This document shows, piece after piece, positions 10,893 through 23,200 of a stretch of DNA of 64,000 nucleotides. A model generated the notes under the pieces. The model worked only from the letters and a program-made list of their open reading frames with translations. It searched no databases and was not told where the DNA came from. The stretch is from Anomaloglossus baeobatrachus (Eukaryota; Chordata; Amphibia; Anura; Aromobatidae): positions 354,731,812 to 354,795,811 of the forward strand of contig NC_134357.1 in assembly GCF_048569485.1 (NCBI RefSeq), given 5' to 3'. How positions within the stretch are numbered: position 1 is the first letter of the stretch; every line of letters starts with the position of its first letter. Made by a program: the position numbers and the translations under genes.

Positions 10893-11226
10893 AGCACAGA
10901 TGGATGTCTGATCTGACTAATATGAGAACCTTCTTTCCTTTGCTTCCTGTATCCTATAGCCTAAGTAGAAGAAGTAGAAGAGCTCAGCTATGTGGCCATG
11001 TAATGCTATGTACTATGAGAGGGAGGTGTTTCCTGTAGAGTGGAAGGTCCACCCTAGGAGCTGGGAAGGAGGATTAGTTCCCTGCCCCCTTTTCCTTGTC
11101 TTCTTCCCAGCCCCCTATCCTCCAGCCCTCCAGGCTCCTCCAGCAGAGGCCCTGTAACCTCTTGTGTGGTAAGGAGCTGTTGCAGGAGGGCAGAGTATAT
11201 TGTCTTGATTCTAGAGGATATACAAG
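10893..11226 (+). promoter_or_regulatory. CBFA2T2: Presumed CBFA2T2 promoter-proximal region and 5' UTR
   Basis: A unique-looking, repeat-free block that becomes pyrimidine-rich (TCCTCCAGCCCTCC...) before the start codon. An in-frame TAG at 11212-11214 makes the ATG at 11227 the first in-frame Met. The transcription start cannot be placed from sequence alone, so the left limit is a guess. Confidence 0.4.
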
Positions 11227-11254
11227 ATGGTGGGAATTCCAGGATCCTTCCAGT
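11227..11254 (+). CDS. CBFA2T2: CBFA2T2 coding exon 1 (short N-terminus)
   Basis: Encodes MVGIPGSFQ plus the first base of codon 10. The ATG has A at -3 and G at +4 (strong Kozak), an in-frame stop 12 bases upstream, and a consensus donor (T/GTAAGT). Joined to exon 2 it keeps frame and reads ...FQFTGDKRVP. As I recall, a mammalian CBFA2T2 isoform begins MVGVPG and reaches EKRVP a few residues later, a close match. The alternative mammalian N-terminus (starting MAKESG) was not found and may lie upstream of the window. Confidence 0.72.
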
Positions 11255-14200
11255 GTAAGTATCTTATTCTTCATTGTCTCACTCTCACTTGTTGGTTGGA
11301 GTTACTGTGTCCTCTAAGCTGTGTGCTCTACAAATGATAGTGTTAACACTAGAACTACTGAGGTAGTCATTTTGACTACTTTGCACTATGTATTTCTATA
11401 TAGGTGTCACGAGTCCAGTAGTTCTAGTGTTAAAAAGTCTAAAATCCTGTGGATGGTAAGAGCACTTATTCCGGTGAACTCTTTATTGCCATATTCTTTT
11501 AACTCTTTCTTTCCAGGAAAAAAAGCAAACAGAAAGTATTCATAAACATGTACGTCATTGGTCCAGATCAGTTCTGGTTGTGAATGGTTCCTACGTCATA
11601 GTTTGCAGAATGTCCTTGGTGATGTCATGATGACGCTATGTTGGATAGGGTTGTTTAGATGAACCAGGTTGTGGCGGCTAAGTGGTTAAAGTGCTAATGT
11701 CCTTGTCACATTTGTACATATGTGATGTCTTGATGCTGAACCCATAGTTGAGGATGATCTTGGATAATCTTGGATTCTTGATTGCGTCATGACCGGATTG
11801 TTGGTTGAACTAGATGGACCGAAGTATTTTTTCAATCTATGTAACTATGAGACGTGCTTATAAAGTCTTGATCGACATGATCTATGGCCATCTGGGAGGG
11901 TCTTGTCACATCAATTGATCTTTTTATATGTGACATTATTGGACCAGCAGTCCTATAGTGGTTCTACATCTGGAACCACATGTTGGCTCTGATGTGATCT
12001 GTGCTGACTCCAAACTGTTGCTGAATGGACAGATGTTCTTGGAGGAGGATGATCTGATGGCATGTGGTGATGGTGAGCGGTGGCTGCATGTATCATGTGT
12101 GTATATATTGGATGTTAGTACTAGTCCGCGCTCTGTTCTATAAATATTATGTCTCCACTTGGTGTTCTGTTTATCTCCCCATAAAATGTAGAAGCATATA
12201 CAATGTAGCGGTAGGTCCAGCCTCTATATACAGTAGCACAGGTCGATCCTTTTTTGGCTGTTGTCTAAGGGCCAGAGCACGCCGCCCATACTTCATCGTA
12301 TTTACATTTCACTGGCGACAGTTCCCGAAATGTTAGGTAGGACGCCTTTAAACTTGGGTGGTGTTGGCCAAGTTATTATAGTTACGTTATAGGTAATAAT
12401 AATAATTGTATTCATTTATATAGCGCTATTAATTCCATAGCACTTTACATACATTGGCAACACTGTCCCCATTGGGGCTCACAATCTAGAGTCCCTATCT
12501 GTATGTCTTTGGAGTGTGGGAGGAAACCCACGCAAACACGGGGAGAACATACAAACTCCTTGCAGATGTTGTCCTTGGTGGGATTTGAACCCAGGACCCC
12601 AGCGCTGCAAGGCTGCAGTGCTAACCACTGAGCCACCGTGCCAGATTCTGTAAATGGGGCTGGTAGTGAATCCAACAAGGTTTTACTCTTGTCTGTGCAG
12701 ATCGTGCAACATGCAGTGCTGGTTTTCCCAAAAACAGACCCCATTATAGTCACTAGGATCCGTGGTGTGCCGTTAGGGAATCCAGTTTCATCCTCCTGTG
12801 ATAAAACTGAAAACATAGCACAGATGTAAATCTCGTCTAATGCTATGGTCCCACGTAGTGCAAATGTTTTGGGTGTTTTTTTCCCTCTGCTCTTTTTTTG
12901 CGGGGAAAATCTGCACAAAGTGGAACTTTACAGTCTTGCAGCGCTGGGGTCCTGGGTTCAAATCCCACCAAGGAGAACATCTGTAAGGAGTTTGTATGTT
13001 CTCCCCATGTTTGCGTGGGTTTCCTCCGGGTTCTTCGGTTTCCTCCCACACTCCAAAAACATACTGATAGGGAGTTTACATTTTGAGCCCCAATGGGGAC
13101 AGTGTTGCTGATGTATGTAAAGCGCTTTGGAATTAATGGCGTTATATAAGTGAACAAATATTATTAAATTAAACTGGACGAATAAGAAACCAACTTCAGC
13201 ATCATAAAATCTGCAGCGTTTAACAGTTCCAGCACATTAGATGTGACTTCATGAAAACTCATTCCCACTGTGTGTTTAAAAGATGATGTTGGACTGTGTT
13301 TTGTTATTTTTTTGTTGCTTTTTTTCCCTTCTATGGGGAACCTGAAAAAATGTATTTTAAAAACCGCAATTGCAATTTAAAGTGCAGAATCCCATTGTTT
13401 CTGCATTAAAAAATTGCCAAAAACAACAACAAAAAAACAGAGAAAACTTATAAAAAGCAGCAGAAAAAAAAGTAAATGTTTTCCCAAATGGGGACATGAT
13501 TGAATGTTCCTATAGCATCTATCAGCAGCACAAGCCCATAGGCACTGTAAAGCTGCTTTCACACATCTGGTTTTAGCAGTGCGGCTAAATCCGGCTCTAA
13601 AACCTATGCAACGGATGCGGCGAAAAAACCGCATCCTTTGCATAAGTTTTTACATGCGGTCCGTCCGGTTTTTGCCGGTTGCGGCATGCTACTGAGCATG
13701 CGCAGTGCAAAAAACGCATGCGGTGGCCAGATGCGTTTTTTGCCGCATCGCCCCGCATCCGGCATCCATTGGAAAAAGTGCCGCATTGGCTGGATGCGGC
13801 GCAATGCGTTTTTTTTTGCCAGACAAAAAAACGTGCCAGGCAACGTTCCATCCGGCCGCTGCATGGACTAAATATGCCGCATCCGACAAAAAACGGACCG
13901 AACGCAAGGCCATGCGGCACAATCCGGCACTAATGAAAGTCTATGCGGAAGAAACGCAACTGGCGGCAAAAAAAACCGGTTGCGTTTTTTCTGCAAAGAG
14001 CCGGATTGTGCCGCACAGCAAAAACCGGGTGTGTGAAAGCAGCCTAAGCAATCCTTGTTTAGTGTCCCTGGATTGCAGAGCTTGGTGACTAGAGCGGTGG
14101 GGACTTTACAGTATAATTTTGATAGCCATCGGCTGAATGATTGCTCGGCCTACAGCTATCTCAACTGACTTCCCCTTTTCTCTATGGGAACTTTTTGGGG

Positions 14201-17200
14201 AGGGTCAGGAGGCCCCTTATACAAACTATTGCCAATCCCACTGATATATGTGTGTAAAGCCGACTTTACTCTCTGTTTGGGAGCCCATATATGAACCTTG
14301 ATCTGTATGTTCATATTTCGTGCAGTAGGTTAATATATAGAATACTCTTCTGTAGCAGCCATCTTTGTGGAACGCAATTGTTTGACATCAGAGCTCAAGT
14401 GTTTTTTGATAGATTTCAGTTTTATTTTCAGATTTTAGGGCTTAATATTATTACCAACCAGTTTTTTGTAGCTGCTGCTCAACCTTGACCATACATTAAA
14501 AATTAATATCGACGCATTTTTGGATGCACAAATGTTAAGAAGTAATCCATGAGCAAAGCAATTTACAAATAATGGAGTGGATTTGGCCACCGTAGTGATT
14601 TAGGTCCACAGACAAATGCCTGGCCACAAAACAGGAAGTGTAGCCATGGTGGCTTTGGGCCTACAACTTCAATCGAGTTAATAATTATGAGTTTATTAGC
14701 TATTTATTGACGGCTTTCATTTATGTATTATGGCATTTTGGAATGGCTTCCTAAGGAGGTATCCCATGTACCGACTTGTATAAATAGATGATATCTTGTA
14801 TAGAGTTGCACTAAGTAACTGCAACCATATGTCTCCCTGTCTCCAGCGTATACAGTGAAATAAATAAGATTACCATGCGGACGGTATATAAATAGACATT
14901 AGGAGTCATACTGGTGAAATCCATTTTTTCTTTTACATTGTAACCTAAGTTTCATTTTTTAGGATTAGAGATGGAGCCAAAACCAAGTAGTAGAAATATG
15001 TTCTATGACTTAGAGCGAAATTCACCTCAGAGTAAGAAAGTTGACAAGAAGCCAAGGGAATGAAAAGTCGAATGCTGGCTGCTCTGCGGCCATTATCAGG
15101 CCCAGGCCTGGCTTGCGTTATGGTGTGTGAGGTTTCACAGAGCCAGGCCGTCTCTGAGAGCAGCTGCTATAGATTAACGGCCGAGACTCCATTGATTAGA
15201 CAGGCACAGCTCGCCTGCATATAAATAGAATTTTTCTTGAAGTATTTTTTTTTCTTAAAGGGAAATCAAACTGTTTAGTGTGTGAGGGTCCGTCCATGTG
15301 GTTGTAGTTATACACATATGTAGCGCACATGTGTGCAGGTACAGGAGATTCATGCTCGCCATACATCTCTGGAGCCAGACAGTCTAGCTGCCAGATTTTA
15401 CCTCAGGCTCCAGGATTTCTAGAGAATGATTTGTATAAATATGTCCGTTAATTGGTTCCTTCAGTTTTTACCTGTACACATTCCAGTTGTCTCTCAGGAC
15501 TGACTATTCTGTGTCTAATCTACACGTTTACACAGTATTAAGTTGCTATTGGGCTTCATGCAAATAGCAACTGTTTTATAGTATAAAGAAAACACTATTG
15601 GTGCCAACATGTGGTCCCTTCACCTGGTACCACATTTCTATTCCATTGGTGAATACCTCTAATTGCAGCACACTAAAAGGGATTTTCTGGTTTTAGAAAA
15701 CCCCTGTCCCTTGGCTGCAGTTTTTTACTTGCCGTCCCCATGTCCAGCGTTGAGTTCCACCGTTGCTCGCAGTGATTTCTATCTGCAGTGCTGATGCCAC
15801 AGCGATAGCAGTGCAACCAGTACTTATTGGCTGTATCGCTGCCGATGTCATTAGCGCTGCAGACGATAAGGGTTCATTCAGATGTATGCATGGAATTAGT
15901 TGTTTTTTTTTTCATGGATAACCACACATACCCATTATAAAGTTTGTGAAATGTACTGTTAGGCTATGTTCACATTTCCGTTATTTAGGATCAGTCACAA
16001 TCCGCCGCTCTGATAAACAACGCAATCCTTTTAGCGGATTCCGCTGTTCCCATATACTTGTATGAGCGGCGGATTGCGAATGATGCCCTGGCGTTGCATC
16101 CGCCGCCCGACTGATCAGTCGTGGAACGACTGACCGTCGGGCGGCAGGAACGCAGCATCTAACGTTTTTTGAGCAGCGGACTCCTTTTGTTTTCACTGCG
16201 CATGCGCAGATCTTGTGTTTAATCATTCAAATTAATGTCTCTCTCTCGGCGGCCGAATGATCAGCTGATCGCCTGGCGGCTGGCTTCTGTGAGCGATCAG
16301 CTGATCGGCCGGCTATTGTGAACGATCGCTCTCATAAAAGCCGGCTGCCGGGCGATCAGCTCATCGTTCACACTAGCCGGCTGCCGGCTTTTGAGAGCAA
16401 TCAGCTGATCTCCCGGCGGGCGGGTTTTGCTCTGATGTGAGCGATCAGCTGATCGCCGGGTGGGTGGCTATTGTGAACGATCGCTCTCATAAAAGCCAGC
16501 TGCCGGGAGATGAGCTGATCGCTCTCAAAAGCCGGTCGCCGGGAGATCAGCTGATCGCTCTCAAAAGCCGATGTGATCGTTCACAATAGCCGGCCGCCAG
16601 CTTTTGAGAGCGATCAACTGATCTCCCGGCGGCTGGCTCTCATTTTTATACTGAAAGCATTTCACCAACGGAATCCGCTTTCTCATGACAATTCTTGTCA
16701 CCCGTTGTACAACGCATCAGTCACAAGCGTCAAGCAACGCAGGTGACTGATGCAAAAAAACGGAAATGTGAACATAGCCTTGCTTGATTGATAGCAGCTA
16801 CAGAATAAAGGAGGGAGGGAGGACCGACGGGGCGGAAAAAAACAGCAAAACCTGACCCTGCTATTAGATATTCTGTAGCTGCTATCAATCAAATAACAAT
16901 GCATTTCACAAACTTTACTTGCCTATATTTCAAAAACTATACATCTGATCTCACAACTAAAGGTGTGTATAGAATCAACATGATAGTGCAAGTACAGCAC
17001 TGGCTTTAGTTTATATTGGAACATCCCAGTGGTTGGCCCTCTTTAAGTTCATTGTTGTTTCTGATTAGTTTCCCCAGAGATAAGGCAAGGGTCTGATCAT
17101 GACTTAAGGCCCCTTTACACACTGAGACTTTCTAGCGATCCCACCAGCGATCTCGACCTGGCTGGGATCGCTGGAAAGTCTCATAACAGTCGCTGGTGAG

Positions 17201-20200
17201 CTGTCAAACAGGCAGATCTGGCCAACGACGCAGCAGCGATACGGACCTGCAGAACGACCTCACTGGAAAGGGAACGCTATAGCACACCTATGGGCTGGGT
17301 CGCTATGATGTCATTGTAACGGTGTCAAACACACCGATACATGCTGCGCAGTGGGAAACAAAGGACCAAAGAATGGTCCTTAACGACTTGTAGCGATCAG
17401 CGACCTCACAGCGGGGGCCAGGTCGCTGATGCGTGTCACACACTGCAATGTCGCTGGGGAGGTCGCTATTACGTCACAAAACTGGTGACGTAACAGCGAT
17501 ATCGCTAGCGATGTTGCAGTGTGTAAAGGGGCCTTAAGGGTTATGACGTAGCCAGGGTAAATATCGGGTAACCAAGCAAAGCGCTTTGCTTAGTTACCTG
17601 ATATTTACCCTGGTTACCAGCGTACGCTGCTAAAGGTACCTTCACACATAACGACTTACCTGCGATCCCGAAAACGATGCGACCTGATAGGGATCGCAGG
17701 TAAGTCGCTGGGAGGTCGCAGGTGAGATGTCACACAGTCAGATCTTACCAGCGATGCAGAACAATACAGATCGCAGTAGCGACCTGTATAACGATCTCAG
17801 CAGTCACTGTGACCCTGTCACACAGTGTCAAACACAGCGATGTGTCCTGCCCAGCAGGACATCGCCTTTGAAGAAAATGGCCTGGACCATTCTGCAACGA
17901 TTAGCGATCTCACAGCAGGGGCCTGATCGCTGGTAAGTGTCACACATAACGAGATCGCTAACGGGATCGCTACTGCGTCACCAAACGGTGACTCAGCTGC
18001 GATCTCGCTAGCGATCTCGTTATGTGTGACAGTACCTTTACACAGAGTCGGTGCTCGTTGGTCTCCTGCCGTCAAACACGCCGATGTGTGCTGCACAGTG
18101 GGAGACCAACGAGCAATAAATGAACCAGAACAGTGTGTAACGATCAGCGATTTCACAGCAGGGGCCAGGTCGCTGCTTAGTGTCACACACAGCGAGATCG
18201 CTGATGAGGCCACTGGTATGTCACAAAACCTGTGACTCAGCAGCGATCTCGCTAGCGATCTTGCTATCTGAGAAGTACCCCTTAATCGCCACTCCCATTT
18301 GGAAATGCATATATGCTTGGCAAAATCCAGTTTGTTTGTGTGTGGGAGGAACATATGTTGGTCGCTTGGGCTAACCGCTAGTTAGAGTGGTGGGCACGTT
18401 TACTCATATTTGCCACGTAGAAAAACAGTAGAGAACTTAGAAGTCTGTGGGCACTATATTCGAGCTGTGTCTTACAGTCATGAGGTCTAAATCTCCCATA
18501 TACACATTAGACTAATGTCGGCCAAACCTGCCAATAATGACAGATTTGTCCGTCAATCTAATTTATTAGGAATTCCGTCAAGTCCGATCTCACGTTGACG
18601 ATCCTTTTTTTGCATCCTGTGATTAGCAAATAATTGGCTTTAGATTGCATTTACATAAACAATAATGCTGGGTCCAAGGCCACACAAGTAGACTATGGAT
18701 ACCACCATTTTAAATACATTGATAAATGGCAGATTTGTTGCACTTTTGTTTTCTTAGCTTAAATCACGTGGAAGAGGTTGTAGCAGGCCCCGGGATTTCC
18801 TCAAGCCTCATTCAGATGACTGCTATGGTTATGCAAAATTTCTGTATCAAATCTGCCATGTCCAAATTCTCTCTTCGGGTCAGCACACACGGCGAGTAAT
18901 ACAGAGCGAGTGGAATGCGATAAAAAATTGCATTCCACTCGGACCAATATTACTCTATGGGGCAGCTCCAATGAGCGATTGTTTTCTCAGCCCTAATCGG
19001 ACTGAGAAAACAGTTGCAGCATGCTGCGGGTACAATGCGATCTTGTTCCACTGGCACCCATTCAACTCTATAGGGCGAGAGAAACATCGCATTGCTCTTG
19101 CGTTATACCGCCAGTGTAACGCGAGAGCAGTGCGATTCTCGCATCAGCCAACAATGGAGGAGATAGGGAGATAAATCCCTCCCTCCCCTCCACAGCGCCG
19201 CACCTCCCCTCCGCAGCTGTGGTCTGATCGTACGATCGGACCACAGTTGCATTACACTTGGCTCCCGCTGTGCTGTGAGCGTTTGCCGAGTCTTATGCAA
19301 GCACTCGCAGTAATCCCCGTGTGACCTCAGTCTTAATCTCCCGTATACGTTGGACTAAAATTGACTGAACTTGCCAATAACAAAGTGTATGGGGACCCTA
19401 GACGATTGATTTCTGCATGTCAAAACAGACTGGCGATGCTTCTGTTCATGGAGAACACAGGAGCACTTGGCCGAGTGAGCACTCTTGTGCATGGGAGAGA
19501 CAATAGAGGTAGACTGTCTTAGACTGTACAGTATGTTATTTTTTCCCATTGAATTTTATAGCAGAAAATTGCATATGACCACAGCACGCACTCAAAAAAC
19601 CATGTGGTGTTCAGATGCTTTGCGGTGACATCTGACTGCAGTGATAACATTTGTGCACATATAGTAAAGTCCCACCATACATGCAAGGTAGCTATTGGCT
19701 GCACGCTTGTTCAGCTGACTTCTACGTCAACTGATATCTCCATTAATGTGTAAATTTTGCCTAATGAGATTGTTTAATGAGGAATAAGTCACTCACACCA
19801 CAGTTCCTATTTTTGTGCCCAACAGAAGGCAACAGGGACAGATAAACTGGTACCAAACCCACCAGCATAATACAATTATCATCAGTTACAGCACAAATCA
19901 TTTGGGCACAGCAAATTTGATGGACATATCTACTAAATGAACCAAACAAGTTTTTATACGCAGATTTCCAAAAGTTAAAAAACAATATTCAAAAGTACAA
20001 TGTATAATTATGAATTCATACAATATTAGCTGTTTATAGACATAAGATGTTTGTGGACAACGTGTGTAGAGTCGGCCATAGGTATTTGGTTTCCAGTAGA
20101 TCTTTCCCGAAATGTTGGGATTGACTAACAAGTAGAGATGAGTGGACCCGTGGAAGTTCGGTTCGGCGGGTTCAGCTGGACTTTAGATAAAGTTTGGTTT

Positions 20201-23200
20201 GGGACCTGGACTTGAACCTCAATAAAAGTCACTAATTGGGCAGTTCGGCTCTCTGCTCACATGCAGCCAGCCATAAATAGATCACTTCCAGAGGAGGTAA
20301 GCAGGATTTTTTCATATATATTTATTTTTATTTGGTGCCTACTACACATCAGATCACGTTGTTGTTACCCGCAGTGTGAGCTGATCAAACACTGCAAGTG
20401 GCTCGCACTGGGCTGAGCACCGAGTGTTCCCAAACACAGCAATGCTCGCGCGAGTGGTTTGCATACGTACAGTGCCCAAACTCTGTTTTGTTTTTTTAAA
20501 GCCTGTGTTTGGTATGAACACCGAACCTCGGGTTCTCTCATCTCTACTAACGAGTATTTCATGTTGAAAATAGGTTGGTATAAATTTACACAACAGACCT
20601 TACAGTTAAGTTACCCCAAAAGTAGGTTTACAGTTGAATACTGAAATTCTGACATTTTGTGGGTTCACATTCACTGACACAATTATGTAACGTGATAGTG
20701 CTACAACTCAGAAGCAAAGCTACATTCATCAAACTGCTGTTCCAACAAGATGGGGCACCTCTTCATTCTGATTTTGAAGGGATTATATATATATATACAC
20801 ACACACCTTTCCACAGCATTGGATTGGGCGACGTTGTAGCATTGAATAGCCGCAATGTACACTCAATTTGACATTACTAAACTTTTTTTGGGGCGTAGTA
20901 AAGAATAAGGTTTTTGCAATGAAGCCCCAGACAATGAATGCATCAAAGTGGTATTCCCATCACCAAGCTCCTATCCCAATATGTATTAGGTGTAATAATC
21001 TTACTAAATGCCTCCAATTAGAAATGTGGTAAAGTTCTACTGATTAGCTATGTCTCTTACCTCATGTGCAGGGCATTACAGTATTTTAGGTAACCATGGC
21101 TACGACCACTAGCAACTAATTGTCAGGCTATAAGTGGTCATAACCATGGATACCACAGCTACAATGCCCTGCACATGAGGTAAGAGACATAGCTAATCAG
21201 GAAAACTATACTACATTTCTAATTGGAGGTATTTGCTAATATTCTTATTATTACTAAACCTACTACCTAGTGGGATAAGATCTTGGAGATGAACTCTTAA
21301 AGGGCACCAGATGCAGACCTGAATTTATGTCGTACTGTGTGTGACAGTGTACTAGGCTGGTTTGAAGATTATTGCAATGTTGATGGAAGACATTTTTGGA
21401 ATTTATGAGATTAAACAATGTTAGACAAATGTAATAGAATGCAAATAATCGTCTTTTGTTGCTTGTCACTGTATATGTTTAACCATATAATCTATTGTGA
21501 TCAATTTCATTGATTCAGCGTTATACTGAACCTACTTTTGGGCCACCCTGTATATGTTTTAATGGTATATCAATGATATATCTGTATGTGGTGTTTAAGG
21601 CCATTTGCAGCACATATGTGAAAAGAAACATGAATCCAGAACATTTATTGAACTTGGCATTGATTAGGTAGAATGGAAACAGAGTGCCATGATTTGGAGA
21701 GTGCCAGTGGCATCTGTAAGATAAGGCAAGAGTAAAGGTATTGTGGCATATAGTTTAAAGGGTACTTTACACGCTGCGATATCGGTATCGATATCGCTAT
21801 CGAGCGTACCCGCCCCCGCCGATTGTGCGTCACAGGCAAATCGCTGCCCGTGGCGCGCTACATCGCTTACACCCGTCACACGGACTTACCTTCCCTGCGA
21901 CGTCGCTCTGGCCAGCGAACTGCCTCCTTTGTAAGGGGGCGGTTTGTGCGGTGTCACAGCGACGTCACACAGTAGCCGTCCAATAGAAGCGGAGGGGCGG
22001 AGATGAGTGGGCGGAAGATCCCGCCCACCTCCTTCCTTCTTTTCCGGTGGACGCAGGTAGGAGATGTTCGTCGTTCCTGCGGTGTCACACGTAGCGATGT
22101 GTGGTGCTGCTGGAACGACGAACAACATCGTACCTGCAGCAGCAACGATATTAAGGAAAGAAGCGACGTGTGAACGAGCAACGATTTTTGACGTTTTTGC
22201 GATCGTTGATCGTCGCTCGTCGCTCCTTGGTGTCACACGGTGCGATGTCGCTAACGGCGCCGGATGTGCGTCACTAACGACGTGACCCGACGATATATCA
22301 TTAGCGATGTCGCAGCGTGTAAAGCACCCTTAAGGCTATGTACAGGTGGAATTTTCTTGGAGAATGACAAAACCAAGTTTTTTCCAGTAAAAACTGCTTT
22401 ACCAATTGCTTTTTTTAGGGCGGGATATGAGGACTTTTTCTATTCCTGAAGTCTTTTTTTGAAGCCATATTGAGGAGGAAGTCCACAGTTTTTACATGGA
22501 TTTTTCTTTTTTGAAAAATCCACATCTATAAACTGCTTATAAAGCTAAAACATTCATTTTTTTGGTACAGTTTTTCTTTTTTTGTGTTTTTTACTTACAG
22601 TATACTATAGGATGTATCAGTGCGGTGTGTTTCCACTGCAAAACCACAATATACACTCCAAAATATCAACATAACAATTGTTGTTAAAGGGAACCTGTCA
22701 GGTGCAATATGCACCCAGGACCACGAGCAGTTCTGGGTGCATATTGCTAATCCCTGCCTAACCGTCCCTGTATACACGAGCCTAGATATAGAGATCTTTA
22801 GGAAAAGTATTTCTAAAGATCTTTTGCCTTATGCATTGCTAATGAGCGTCCCCTGGGCATTATATCCCCCAACTAGTCCGCCCTCTTAGCATGTTAGTAC
22901 ACCCACAGGGGACGTACTAACGTGCTATTCAATGCAGCGTCACCAGCGGGGATGTGTGTAACTGTGTTTGCTGTGACCGCGCTTCTGAATGCCCCGTACT
23001 TCCAGTCCTGCTCAGTATGAAGCCGGGTGTACGCGTCCCGGCTTCGGAGAGGTCTACTGCGCATGACTGGAAGTGCCGGGCATTCAGAAGTGCGGCCACA
23101 GCAAACGCTGGTGCCGCTGCATTGATTAGCATGTTAGTACACCCCTGTTGGCATACTATCATGCTAAGAGGGCGGACTAGCCAGGGGAACTCAGTCCCCT

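Larger units (their letters stand above)
15930..17042. mobile_element. T2/Kolobok-like MITE, partial, with nested insertion
   Basis: The right part (GATTGATAGCAGCTACAG ... GGTTGGCCCTCTTTAA) corresponds to the fuller copy at 59663-60154 and ends at TTAA (17043-17046). It is split by the Harbinger-like MITE at 15962-16779, which landed in the TTA of an ACTGTTACTTG site still intact in the 59.7-kb copy. The 5' arm is missing. Confidence 0.7.

Noticed and set aside
1-11226. Alternative CBFA2T2 first exon encoding the MAKESG N-terminus
   Set aside because: Searched by eye for the expected residues in this part and in intron 1 without success. It may lie outside the window.
12945-12975. Possible tRNA gene (B box GGTTCAAATCC)
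   Set aside because: The sequence continues into a SINE body and tail, the A box is missing, and the same unit occurs three times in the window.
13377-14088. Mirror-image frames on both strands near 13.6-13.9 kb
   Set aside because: They lie in the complementary arms of a MITE; the match between strands reflects the palindrome.
17818-18354. 178-codon minus-strand frame
   Set aside because: It spans two MITEs made of GCGATC modules; no domain or conservation expected.
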